64,000 bases of DNA from contig JAVQMD010000001.1 in NCBI GenBank assembly GCA_032595675.1, positions 1,210,640 through 1,274,639 of the forward strand, in the 5' to 3' direction. The notes beneath the pieces were generated by a model, which saw only the letters and a program-made list of their open reading frames with translations, did not search any database and was not told where the DNA came from. Made by a program: the position numbers and the translations under genes. This document shows positions 52,242-59,711 of this stretch, piece after piece. Numbering within the stretch: position 1 is the stretch's first letter; every line of letters begins with the position of its first letter. This stretch comes from Candidatus Electrothrix rattekaaiensis. Its GTDB lineage: Bacteria; Desulfobacterota; Desulfobulbia; Desulfobulbales; Desulfobulbaceae.

Positions 52242-53395
52242 CTTTCTTCCATAACATGGTGCGGTTCGAAGCATTCCCAGCTAAGATCGTATTTGCTGCT
52301 TCTTCCACCCCCTTCCAGGCGTTTGAGGATACCCTTTTTGATCAGATCTTCCAGATCACGCGAAGCAGTGGCCTTGGTTGTTTTTGCCAGGGAACGATAT
52401 TTTCGCGCGGCTAAATATCCTTCAAAATTACCCTTGCCCGCATCCAGCAGGGTGTTGATGACTTTTTTTTGGCGCGAGTTCAGCTCTATTCCGGCAAATT
52501 CCTGCCAGAAGCCCGCTTTGACCAGAACACGGTTGATGAGCTGTTGAGAACTGATTACTGCCTGCTGAAAGCTCTGTAAAAACCATTCCAACCAGGGCGT
52601 GACATCTCCTGAGCCATTGGAACATTGCTCTAACACCGCATAATAGGCATCTCGGTCCTGCATGATTCGATTGGAAAGACTGTAAAAGCGGGTCGCGCTG
52701 TTTTCGTCCTGGGCCAAGGCCATGTCCGTGAGTGCTCTGGCGATCCGGCCATTACCGTCATCAAAAGGATGGATAGCAACAAAGCGGTAATGGGCAAGCC
52801 CGGCACGAATAAGTCCGTCCATTGCGGCTGGAAATGAGGTCTGGTCGTTCAGCCAATGGAGAAAGGAGGTGATCTCTTCCGAGACAGTCTCAGGCGGCGG
52901 TGCCTTATAATGCACCTGTTGCCGACCTTCTGGCCCGGAAACGATTTCCATTTCCTGTTGCCGCCAATTGCCGGTGACTATGCGATGAAACCCAGAATAT
53001 CCGTCTGGGAAGAGGGCGGCGTGCCAGCCTTTGAGGCGTTCTTCGGAAAGGGCCGTGTTGAAATGCTTGGCAGCATCCAGGAGGACATCCACTGTTGCGT
53101 CGGTTTTCCGATCTGCCGGTCGGGAGCCTGCCGCTGCCAGTCCCAGCTTATTGGCCACGGAAGAACGAACGCCTTCCGGGTCAAGCTGTTCCCCTTCGAT
53201 GGCTGAGGTTTCGATGACTTCTTTTTCAAGAATAATCCCCTGGGCTTGAAGTCGCAAATCAAAACCCAGCACAGAGACCGCACCGAGCAGGAAATGCTGT
53301 TTCTTTCTGCATTGGGTGATAAGGGGGGCAAGGGCCTGCTCGTCCCATTGCAGGTTCGGCCAAGATGGATATTGCCAGATGTATTTTTTTGCCAT
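52238..53395 (-). CDS. Fic-family protein with N-terminal inhibitory helix and C-terminal winged-helix domain
   Basis: 385 residues. N-terminal part (about 1-50) matches the DUF4172 type seen in Fic proteins. The inhibitory helix motif TSAIEG (residues 63-68, [S/T]xxxE[G/N]) comes next, then the Fic core with HPFDDGNGR (209-217), the complete catalytic loop for AMP transfer. The C-terminal 80 residues (RQKKVINTLLDAGKGNFEGYLAARKYRSLAKTTKATASRDLEDLIKKGILKRL) form a winged helix-turn-helix, so the protein probably binds DNA, perhaps its own operator at 53415-53429. Because it carries its own inhibitory helix, it is the class that self-restrains. The target is unknown. Confidence 0.93.
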   Translation of the reverse strand: MAKKYIWQYPSWPNLQWDEQALAPLITQCRKKQHFLLGAVSVLGFDLRLQAQGIILEKEVIETSAIEGEQLDPEGVRSSVANKLGLAAAGSRPADRKTDATVDVLLDAAKHFNTALSEERLKGWHAALFPDGYSGFHRIVTGNWRQQEMEIVSGPEGRQQVHYKAPPPETVSEEITSFLHWLNDQTSFPAAMDGLIRAGLAHYRFVAIHPFDDGNGRIARALTDMALAQDENSATRFYSLSNRIMQDRDAYYAVLEQCSNGSGDVTPWLEWFLQSFQQAVISSQQLINRVLVKAGFWQEFAGIELNSRQKKVINTLLDAGKGNFEGYLAARKYRSLAKTTKATASRDLEDLIKKGILKRLEGGGRSSKYDLSWECFEPHHVMEER

Positions 53396-53414
53396 GCGTG
53401 CCCTTGATTTTTCG

Positions 53415-53460
53415 TCTCATATTATGAGATGATTATAGGGGCTATTCGGCTCATGGGCAA
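53415..53460 (-). promoter_or_regulatory. fic promoter and operator (copy A)
   Basis: On the minus strand: TTGCCC (53460-53455), 17-bp spacer, TATAAT (53437-53432), followed at once by the 15-bp inverted repeat TCTCATAATATGAGA (53429-53415). Start of transcription would fall in the repeat, about 30 bases before the fic ATG. Its -35 box overlaps the last codons of the truncated antitoxin gene. A close copy exists at 53692-53737. Confidence 0.75.
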
Positions 53461-53636
53461 GGTGTTTTTGACGGCTGATCGCGAGCCTTGGCAGCAATAC
53501 CCAAGGCATGGGCGAGTTCCTCGCTGTCTCCTTCTTTAATCACCATGGACACGTAGGCGGCTATGTCTTCTTCACTTTTCAGCTGCTGGGCCATATCAAA
53601 CTCGGGTAGATTGTCAATGCGTGTTTTTTCGATCAT
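53451..53636 (-). pseudogene. Truncated addiction-module antidote (HI1420/HigA2-like), C-terminus replaced
   Basis: 61 codons. Residues 1-50 (IEKTRIDNLPEFDMAQQLKS, then EEDIAAYVSMVIKEGDSEEL and so on) follow the start of HI1420-type antitoxins, which normally continue through a helix-turn-helix to about 100 residues. Here the frame runs straight into DQPSKTPCP and stops: these last codons belong to the copy A promoter repeat, so the DNA-binding half has been cut off at a recombination point. GGAGG lies before the ATG and copy B of the promoter/operator is about 60 bases upstream. No HigB-like toxin is next to it. Probably a non-functional remnant, though a short peptide could still be made. 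Confidence 0.65.
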
Positions 53637-53691
53637 TTTTCAATCCTCCAACCTGATTTCGTGTTTTTGAGCCTGTTTGGCTTTCTTTTCG

Positions 53692-53737
53692 TCTCGTTTG
53701 GCGAGATGATTATAGATGGTATTCGTTTCAGGGACAA
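53692..53737 (-). promoter_or_regulatory. Antitoxin-remnant promoter and operator (copy B)
   Basis: On the minus strand: TTGTCC (53737-53732), 17-bp spacer, TATAAT (53714-53709), then the 15-bp inverted repeat TCTCGCCAAACGAGA (53706-53692). The layout is the same as copy A, about 280 bases away; the repeat arms differ (TCTCG/CGAGA versus TCTCAT/ATGAGA) yet both stay self-complementary. Confidence 0.7.
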
Positions 53738-53910
53738 GGTGCTTTTGTTGCCTGCACGAAAAATCAGGCGTTGATATTCGGCAGGGTGCCATTCAAAGCA
53801 GTTCAGTTCGTCCAGGTTCCAGAAAGATAATAAAGTGGCTTGATGCGAAGCACCAAAAAACAATGGCGGCGTAAAAGAACGACTTTCCTGCTTGAGATTG
53901 GTCAAATAAA

Positions 53911-53990
53911 AAACCGGGCTATGCGGTGAGCATGTACCCGGTGAAACAACGAGAGCTGAACAATTTCACATAAGATCTGTTATGCGACCT
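53911..53990 (+). repeat. Inverted dispersed repeat, copy 1
   Basis: About 80 bases with two conserved blocks: AACCGGG-CTATGCG...GTACCCGGT followed by GAACAACG-like AAACAACGAGAGC, and later TTATGCGAC. ACCGGG/CCCGGT forms a stem. A second copy in the opposite orientation lies at 59631-59711. Not recognised; it does not have the paired end motifs of an integron attC site. Confidence 0.65.
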
Positions 53991-54031
53991 TCATACAAAA
54001 TTCACATACGCTCTTCTTTGCACAATTAATT

Positions 54032-54871
54032 CTACTCTATATAAGCTTGTCTCTTTATATCTTTTACCATATTCTCTAAATCTGGAAATAAATTCCCCCA
54101 GCTAACACCCAACATTTGTAAATCATTTATAATTTGCGGTTTATCTTGAGCCGGAATTGTATATTTGCGAATCTGGGAACCAACTAAGTTGTCAAGATTA
54201 ACTGTCGAATTTGGGTGATGAAGTGTAAAGCAAGACACCTGATTAACGATTCTACCTGCCTGCGCATTTGGTTCAATTTTAAGTGGATAGCATGTGCATT
54301 CTGGAACATCAAAAATAATATTATCTTCTGTTAAGAACCCAAGCAATGATGTAACTTTATCGTCATTCTGACTGACAATATCATTCTCTTCATGCCCCGG
54401 AATATCCGCCCTTGAAAAATACATATAAATAGAACCATCTTTCTCTTTATGGCTTATTACGCTAAAGAAAAAAGCGGCTAGAGGATTTCTAGACCAATCA
54501 AGCAATCTCGTTGGCAGGCCATAATGCTGCGACAAAAAATACACTTCTATTTGATTTAAATTCTCAGGAATTAGATGTGCCCCTTGCGCTAACAGTTTTT
54601 TATAAATTGTTTTTTCGTAAGCTAACGGTGAATCACCTGCTAATCTTGCTGTCTCAATAAAGGCCTTTCGTTCAACTTGTGGCTCTAAATTAAAACTACT
54701 ATCTGCTTGCCCTCTAAACCATAAATTTGCGTTATATTTATACCATGATGGTCCTTTCGATTGACTATTACTGCTTGAATTAAATTCTTCTTGATGCTCT
54801 TTTATGATAGATAACAGATCGTTAATTGATTTTATCTGAGTAATCATTCCGTTTGATCCCATCAATTTCAT
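54032..54871 (-). CDS. FRG-domain protein
   Basis: 279 residues carrying the FRG motifs: NLWFRGQADSSFNLEPQVER (about 50-69) and SQHYGLPTRLLDWSRNPLAAFFFS (about 113-136), with several further conserved aromatic and Asn positions. FRG is a domain of unknown biochemistry found in predicted toxins and in prophage or defence neighbourhoods. The gene is markedly AT-rich compared with its neighbours, so recent acquisition is likely. There is no partner gene on its strand. The ATG at 54871 has only GAGAG upstream; an inner ATG at 54847 is possible. Cytoplasmic, no membrane segment. Confidence 0.85.
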   Translation of the reverse strand: MKLMGSNGMITQIKSINDLLSIIKEHQEEFNSSSNSQSKGPSWYKYNANLWFRGQADSSFNLEPQVERKAFIETARLAGDSPLAYEKTIYKKLLAQGAHLIPENLNQIEVYFLSQHYGLPTRLLDWSRNPLAAFFFSVISHKEKDGSIYMYFSRADIPGHEENDIVSQNDDKVTSLLGFLTEDNIIFDVPECTCYPLKIEPNAQAGRIVNQVSCFTLHHPNSTVNLDNLVGSQIRKYTIPAQDKPQIINDLQMLGVSWGNLFPDLENMVKDIKRQAYIE

Positions 54872-54932
54872 CTCTCTATAGAATTAGAATTCACATTAAT
54901 TTACCAATAAATTCAGCATGAAAAATAACCAT

Positions 54933-55044
54933 GCTAAATGAATTAGGGACAGACCGACAGCCTACTGCTCAGTACAATATAGTATCAAACTGAAAAGTCA
55001 ATGGAAATGAGTAATAGGGGGCAGTCCCCGATTCATTCAGCCTC
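54933..55044. mobile_element. Small inverted-repeat element with GGGACAG/CTGTCCC-type ends
   Basis: AATGAATTAGGGACAGACC (54937-54955) is matched in reverse by GGCAGTCCCCGATTCATT (about 55020-55037), giving imperfect terminal inverted repeats of roughly 20 bases around about 65 bases. Similar GGGGACTGTCCCC motifs often flank REP-associated tyrosine transposase elements; no transposase is present here, so this would be a non-autonomous remnant. A single related end is at 58881-58905. Confidence 0.45.
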
Positions 55045-55184
55045 AGAGCCAGGACACAGAAAGGCGACGGAGGAAAGTAAACAGGCAGCGCGTCAGCACG
55101 GGCAGCGCGACAACTTTTCTTCAGGTTAAAAGTACTCATCTCGGTATCACAGAGCAAAATCGGAGGCCGCAGTGACGGGGGTTA

Positions 55185-55210
55185 CAGCGAGGGGTCGCAG
55201 GTTCGAATCC
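55185..55210 (+). other. tRNA T-arm fragment
   Basis: GCGAGGGGTCGCAGGTTCGAATCC resembles the variable loop and T-arm of a tRNA, but the 3' part of the T-stem and the acceptor end are missing. It may be a leftover of an attachment site created by integration at a tRNA gene. Confidence 0.45.
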
Positions 55211-55472
55211 AAATATCAAGAGGAAAGGAGAATACAAGACTCGAATTTTAAATAGCCGTCATAGAAAAACGAAGCGTGAAAAACCGCTTTCTGTGGGCTG
55301 CCATTTACTTTGACACCGCCAGCGTATCCTTTGTACATTGGCCGCAATCATTAGACAGTACCAAGATACCTGATACCGGAGAACCCAGAGAACAGTTTTG
55401 CATTACCAAGGCAAAACATCATCCTTCAGGTGTCTGTGGGTTATTCGTTTCAGTAGTGCGATGAGATTATGC

Positions 55473-55991
55473 TCATGTATTGTCGCTCTCCAATTCGGCA
55501 ACAATCCTCGCACAAACCTCTTTTGGGCTCAGTCCAGTGCAGTTGATCGTAATATCCGCATACTTCCTGTACAGCGGAAGGCGCTCGTCAAACAGTTGCG
55601 CAAAAGTCTGGTCAGCTCGCTTGACGAGACCTCGGGTGGCGAAATCATCAATCCTCGACTCCAGCGTGGCGAGATCCGTATCAAGAAAAAGAGCGATACC
55701 GTCTGCTTTGAGATGCATCATGCCTTGTTCGCTGTAGACCGCGCTGCCTCCTGTGGCAATGACGTAATTATGGTGGTTATGGAGAGCAAGACTGAGCAGA
55801 ACCTCTTCTTCAATCAGCCGGAGGGCCGCCTGTCCATCTGTATTTACAATATCCTGCAATGCCCGTTGTTGTGACGCCTGAATAAGCAGGTCTGTATCCA
55901 GGAAGTCGCGAGATATACTTTGGGCGAGGAGCGGGCCGACAGTACTCTTGCCTGCGCCCGGCATCCCGATTAAAATAATGTTTGTTTTCAA
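55473..55991 (-). CDS. aroK: Shikimate kinase
   Basis: 172 residues, standard length. Walker A IGMPGAGKST (9-18), the shikimate-binding FLDTDLLIQ (about 30-38), IIEEE-like RLIEEEVL, and VIATGGSAVYSEQGM (about 77-91) are present; the lid Arg lies in ATRGLV. It phosphorylates shikimate on the way to aromatic amino acids. Its ATG overlaps the stop of the upstream ktrA-like gene by four bases, tying a core biosynthetic gene to potassium uptake genes in one transcript. Confidence 0.94.
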   Translation of the reverse strand: MKTNIILIGMPGAGKSTVGPLLAQSISRDFLDTDLLIQASQQRALQDIVNTDGQAALRLIEEEVLLSLALHNHHNYVIATGGSAVYSEQGMMHLKADGIALFLDTDLATLESRIDDFATRGLVKRADQTFAQLFDERLPLYRKYADITINCTGLSPKEVCARIVAELESDNT

Positions 55992-56638
55992 GGCACCACC
56001 CTATCCAGTTGAGAAACCTCCCCGATGGCCACAAAATTATCCCCTTCATGAAAGGTTTCATTGGCCTTTGGTATATATTGATACCCCTTGTTGCCGTTTC
56101 TCCGTACTGCAATGACCTGAATACCAAAGGTGTTGGTCAAATTTAATTCCAGGAGAGTTTTGCCTTCCCAATCCTTAATGGTGAATTCTTTCACCGCCAT
56201 AGATTCGTCAAAAGGGAGATAATCAAGAAAGCCGGGCATGGCGATGCGACTGGCGATCTGCTTTGCTGCCATGAATTCCGGGATCACCACCTCATCCACG
56301 CCTATTTTCTGGAGCAGTTTTTCATGGTCCTGATGAATGGCCTTGACCCAGACCTTGGCCACACCCAGCTCCTTCAGGAACATGGAAATCATCACACTGG
56401 CGGCAATAGAATCGCCTACGCTGACCAGCACATGATGAAGATCCTGGATACGTATCTGCTCCAGAGCCTCTCGGCTCATGGCATCGACCTGATAGACCTG
56501 GGTCAGGACATGCTGGGCATTTTTTACCTTTTCAGGATTTGTCTCCACTCCCAGAACCTCGTGACCGAGATCAACCAGGGTTTTTCCCAGTTTGAGGCCG
56601 AATTTTCCTAATCCGATAATACCTATTTGTAATTTCAT
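55988..56638 (-). CDS. ktrA: Potassium uptake regulatory subunit, TrkA/KtrA family
   Basis: 216 residues from the ATG at 56638, five bases after GGAG. An RCK_N Rossmann domain (MKLQIGIIGLGKFGLKLGKTL with GLGKFG; later GVETNPEKVKNA and HVLVSVGDSIAASVM) and a C-terminal RCK_C domain (about 135-216). It binds nucleotides and gates the KtrB channel subunit encoded just upstream. Single RCK_N plus RCK_C length supports KtrA rather than the double-length TrkA. The gap from ktrB is 25 bases and it overlaps aroK. Confidence 0.92.
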   Translation of the reverse strand: MKLQIGIIGLGKFGLKLGKTLVDLGHEVLGVETNPEKVKNAQHVLTQVYQVDAMSREALEQIRIQDLHHVLVSVGDSIAASVMISMFLKELGVAKVWVKAIHQDHEKLLQKIGVDEVVIPEFMAAKQIASRIAMPGFLDYLPFDESMAVKEFTIKDWEGKTLLELNLTNTFGIQVIAVRRNGNKGYQYIPKANETFHEGDNFVAIGEVSQLDRVVP

Positions 56639-56663
56639 CATTACTCCGATTTTTATTCCGACG

Positions 56664-58037
56664 TTAGCCCACTGCAAGCGTTTCTTCGGGCTTGGAAAAA
56701 AGAATTTTTGTTCGCATAGATTGAATGGAACTCAACAGGACAAGGGGACCCAGCCGGCCGACAAACATGAGGAACATAATGATCACTTTGCCCGGAGGAG
56801 AAAGCTTAGAGGTTAAACCGGTGCTCAAGCCTGCTGTACCGAAGGCCGAGACGGTTTCAAAGAGAATTTCAAGAAATTGGCCGCGTACCTGATTATGGGG
56901 GACATTGCCCCCTTCAGTGAAATCCAAGGCGATCAGGCAGAAAAAGATGAGGGCCAGGGAAAAGAAGAGCAGGGTCAGGGCTTTGTTCACGGATTCCCGA
57001 TCAACAGCGTATCTGCCGATCACGGCTTGGTCCCGGCCTGAGATCTGGGCTTTAATAAAAGCGGCAAGGATGCGGAAGGTGGTGACCTTGGTTCCGCCTG
57101 CGCAGGAACCCGGTGCGCCGCCGACAAACATGAGGAAGATCATAAAGACCAGCGAGGCATTGGTCATGCTTGCCAGATCCAGGGAGTTAAAGCCAGCTGT
57201 CCGGCAAGTGACTGATTGAAAGAGCGAGGTCAGGACAGCTTCATGGCAGCTGATATCTCCCTTGGCTCCAAGAAACTCTGCACAATAAATATAGAGCCAG
57301 CCAGCCAAGATAAGAAAAAGAGAAGTTTGCAGCACCACCGTAAAATGCCAGCTCTTCTCTATTTTCTGTTTGGAATTTTTGAACCGGGCCAGCAGGATAT
57401 CCTTGCCCTCGACAAGCACGGCAAAGCCGATCCCGCCGAGCAGGATAAGGAGAATAATGGTCAGGTTGACCAGCCAATCGCTTTTATATCCGACTAAGCT
57501 GTCGCTGTGTAGAGAAAAACCTGCATTGCAAAAGGCGGAAATAGCATGAAAAAGGGCTGAAAAGGGTGAGAATCCTTCAGGGTCTGCAAAAAAGAGGAGC
57601 AGGGCACCGAAGAACTCAATCACCAAGGTCACGGTCACGATTTGGACAAGGAATCGTCCCAGATGAAACCCGGAATTATGGAGCAGGCTCTGGCCCACTG
57701 CAATACGATCAGTCAGGGAGACGCGCTTTTTCCAAAGAAAAAAGGTCAGGCTGGAAAAGGTCATGATGCCTAGGCCGCCCATCTGGATAAGCAACAGAAT
57801 CACAGATTGACCGGCACGGGTGAATTCCTGGCCGGTATCAGCCACTGCCAGTCCGGTGACACAGACCGCTGAGGTGGCGGTGAACAGGGCGTCCAGCCAG
57901 GAGATGGCTGGCCCGTTGCAGCTAAAGGGACTGTGCAGAAGACATGCTCCGACAATGATCGCTCCTAAAAAGAAAAAAACTGGTAGCGAGATGGGTGCGA
58001 AAAAGTTTCTGATTTTATTGCGAAAGCTATTATTCAT
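56664..58037 (-). CDS. ktrB: Potassium uptake channel subunit, KtrB/TrkH family
   Basis: 457 residues from the ATG at 58037 (a longer frame to 58118 adds a Lys-rich head without a ribosome-binding site). Four M1-P-M2-like repeats with pore loops such as FTATSAVCVTGLA, FHAISAFCNAGFS, FQSVTCRTAGFNSLD and FETVSAFGTAGLSTG, each containing the selectivity-filter Gly. Ten membrane segments in total. With KtrA it takes up K+ (often Na+-coupled). It heads the leftward ktrB-ktrA-aroK set. Confidence 0.93.
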   Translation of the reverse strand: MNNSFRNKIRNFFAPISLPVFFFLGAIIVGACLLHSPFSCNGPAISWLDALFTATSAVCVTGLAVADTGQEFTRAGQSVILLLIQMGGLGIMTFSSLTFFLWKKRVSLTDRIAVGQSLLHNSGFHLGRFLVQIVTVTLVIEFFGALLLFFADPEGFSPFSALFHAISAFCNAGFSLHSDSLVGYKSDWLVNLTIILLILLGGIGFAVLVEGKDILLARFKNSKQKIEKSWHFTVVLQTSLFLILAGWLYIYCAEFLGAKGDISCHEAVLTSLFQSVTCRTAGFNSLDLASMTNASLVFMIFLMFVGGAPGSCAGGTKVTTFRILAAFIKAQISGRDQAVIGRYAVDRESVNKALTLLFFSLALIFFCLIALDFTEGGNVPHNQVRGQFLEILFETVSAFGTAGLSTGLTSKLSPPGKVIIMFLMFVGRLGPLVLLSSIQSMRTKILFSKPEETLAVG

Positions 58038-58308
58038 TCCGGTGTTGAGGTACAAAGGATGTATTTTTTTCAACGCAGTTTGCGTGGTGATTATAAGGAG
58101 TATTTGCCTTATCTGCAACGAGGTGCTGAAAATTTGTTGGGATCAGGGGAGCGATATCCATGCTTGAGTTTGTCTGAATTCGAGTTATATACAGGAAATG
58201 ACGGTCTGCATGCCGTCAACATGTGTACATAATTCTCATGTCTCGAATGATGTGAATGCAGTTTTAGATCAGTAGATTAGTAGATTAGTAGATTAGAGAG
58301 GGAGTGAA
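58038..58308. other. Divergent gap between ktrB and an HTH gene
   Basis: About 270 bases, with the 8-bp tandem repeat near its right end. A toxin gene would be expected near this type of HTH protein, but no frame supports one. Promoters for ktrB could not be fixed. Confidence 0.4.
58271..58294. repeat. 8-bp tandem repeat, three copies
   Basis: Three copies of AGTAGATT stand about 15 bases before the HTH gene start, overlapping where its ribosome-binding site region begins. Copy-number change could alter expression. Confidence 0.65.
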
Positions 58309-58689
58309 ATGACAACCAAGGTTATGAAAATAGGAATAATATCAAAAGAGAACTATATCAAGAGAACTCTAGCGATAGCAAAGGGTACCTATAAACCAAG
58401 AAAGGATGAACCTAAGGTTTGGTTTGAATCCACAAAATCTATGTCTCAGGTTTTGAGTAATGAAAATCAGGAACTCCTGCGGGTTATTATTGCGAATAAT
58501 CCCCATTCTATTACTGAACTTGAAGAGATAACAAAGAGAAAAAAATCGAATCTTTCCCGCACACTCAAAACTCTGGAGAAGTATGGAATTGTAGAGTTAA
58601 AAAAGATGAAGGGTAAAATTATACCTAAAGTCAAAGCAACTGATTTCAGGGTTGAATTTGGCCTTCATTATAGTTGTCCTGCCTCCTGA
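58309..58689 (+). CDS. Winged-helix DNA-binding protein, HVO_A0114/COG4190-like
   Basis: 126 residues. The C-terminal part (about 47-115, LSNENQELLRVIIANNPHSITELEEITKRKKSNLSRTLKTLEKYGIVELKK) is a MarR-like winged helix. The N-terminal FESTKSMSQVL linker matches stand-alone regulators of the HVO_A0114 group, which often act as antitoxins or repressors next to a toxin gene. No such toxin is visible on either side. The ATG has AGAGGGAG upstream. AT-rich like the FRG gene, suggesting foreign origin. Confidence 0.75.
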   Translation: MTTKVMKIGIISKENYIKRTLAIAKGTYKPRKDEPKVWFESTKSMSQVLSNENQELLRVIIANNPHSITELEEITKRKKSNLSRTLKTLEKYGIVELKKMKGKIIPKVKATDFRVEFGLHYSCPAS

Positions 58690-58766
58690 CTTTCCGGGCA
58701 CTTGCCGTTCCTTCACCTTCCTCCTGCTTTTTTATCCGTCTATCAGCCCACGCAATTGCGCCTTTC

Positions 58767-58786
58767 TTTGGGATTCGAACCCGCAA
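58767..58786 (-). other. tRNA T-arm-like fragment
   Basis: On the minus strand GCGGGTTCGAATCCCAAAG resembles a tRNA T-arm and the start of the acceptor strand; no full tRNA fits around it. Its orientation is opposite to the fragment at 55185-55210, and the ktrB-ktrA-aroK set lies between them. Confidence 0.35.
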
Positions 58787-58880
58787 TTCCGGCCTGTACT
58801 CGCATCGCTACGCGGGTACTTTTTATTGACTTTTTCAGTTCTGCATGTACTTTGTTAGATTGAAATCATTATTGATTTTT

Positions 58881-58905
58881 AATCGGGGCTGTCCCTGATT
58901 TAGTC
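58881..58905. repeat. Palindromic end related to the 54.9-kb inverted-repeat element
   Basis: AATCGGGGCTGTCCCTGATT plus TAGTC; AATC-GGG/CCC-GATT pair around GCTGT. It matches the ends of the element at 54933-55044 and occurs right before the zinc-finger membrane-protein gene. Confidence 0.45.
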
Positions 58906-58950
58906 ACCTGGTCGGGCTTGCTATACAATAAGTATAATACGGAAATACTC

Positions 58951-59592
58951 ATGTCACATATTTATCAGATTTTTGTTGTTATTCTAATATTTTATGGCAT
59001 TTATCTTCTTTTTTCCAGACTAGGAAGATTATTCGGGACTATATTTATTACTATAGGTATTTCTTTTTTTATTCTATCTATTTATTTATATGTCAGCTTA
59101 GGCACTAATCCATTAGGCACTTTTTCTACAGCCTTATTTTTTTTTATTGGAGGATTACTATTACGAAAAACAGACAGTACCAAACCTCCAATTAAGCCTG
59201 ATATAAATGCTAAGATATGCCCTGATTGCAAAGGAAAAGGAACAATGATAAGCGGGTATGAAAGGGCATTTTATTACGAATGCGTAACTAAAAAGTTCAA
59301 GTGTAAGTCTTGCGTAAATGGTAGATATCAAAACCGTGCCCTAGTAGGGATACATGATAGATGCGATTCATGTAATGGTAGAGGATATACAACTGTAAAT
59401 GAGACTGTAAAAAAATATACCTCGGAAATGGTTCCTGTCATTATCGAATGTAAAACTTGTGAAAAAACTGGATATATTGGAAAACATGTTGAGAGAATTC
59501 AAGAAATAAAACTTAATAACTCAAGAAAACAAGTAGCATATCTCATATTGTTTTTTTGTATAATATTAGTACTTTTCTATTCAAGTAGATAA
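58951..59592 (+). CDS. Membrane protein with DnaJ-type zinc-finger CxxCxGxG repeats
   Basis: 213 residues from the ATG at 58951 (an upstream TTG at 58918 is possible). Two or three hydrophobic segments (about 5-75: IFVVILIFYGIYLLFSRLGRLFGTIFITIGISFFILSIYLYV and TFSTALFFFIGGLLL) precede four Cys pairs: CPDCKGKGT, KFKCKSCVNGRY, HDRCDSCNGRGY and IECKTCEKTGY, the spacing of the DnaJ zinc-binding region, and a last membrane segment at the C-terminus (QVAYLILFFCIILVLFY). DnaJ's J-domain is absent. Function unknown; a membrane-tethered zinc-finger with chaperone-like substrate binding is conceivable. AT-rich. Confidence 0.75.
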   Translation: MSHIYQIFVVILIFYGIYLLFSRLGRLFGTIFITIGISFFILSIYLYVSLGTNPLGTFSTALFFFIGGLLLRKTDSTKPPIKPDINAKICPDCKGKGTMISGYERAFYYECVTKKFKCKSCVNGRYQNRALVGIHDRCDSCNGRGYTTVNETVKKYTSEMVPVIIECKTCEKTGYIGKHVERIQEIKLNNSRKQVAYLILFFCIILVLFYSSR

Positions 59593-59630
59593 TTATTGCA
59601 AGGAAAATAGGAGGAGGCATCCTGTTAAAT

Positions 59631-59711
59631 TACGATAACAAGTCGCATAATGTAATGTTTCCCCGCTCTCCGTTGTTCCACCGGGTACGTGCCTAGCGCA
59701 TAACCCGGTTT
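59631..59711 (-). repeat. Inverted dispersed repeat, copy 2
   Basis: Reverse-complement partner of 53911-53990: the blocks AAACCGGG-TTATGCG...GTACCCGGT, GGAACAACGGAGAGC and ATTATGCGACTTG match in the same order. The two copies lie 5.6 kb apart facing each other and enclose FRG, ktrBA, aroK and the HTH and zinc-finger genes. Confidence 0.65.

Larger units (their letters stand above)
54872..55472. other. Gene-free stretch between FRG and aroK
   Basis: About 600 bases without a supported gene. It contains a 110-bp inverted-repeat element (54933-55044), a tRNA T-arm fragment (55185-55210), and GC-rich sequence (55060-55130) of uncertain origin. Composition changes abruptly several times, as in patchy insertion sites. 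Confidence 0.6.

Noticed and set aside
53633-53905. 90-codon leftward frame upstream of the truncated antitoxin, possible toxin
   Set aside because: It contains the copy B promoter and operator, overlaps the antitoxin start, and does not resemble HigB/Gp49 toxins.
53911-53990. Integron attC site
   Set aside because: CGCATAAC-like ends tempted this reading, but the two ends are direct rather than complementary and there is no integrase or cassette array.
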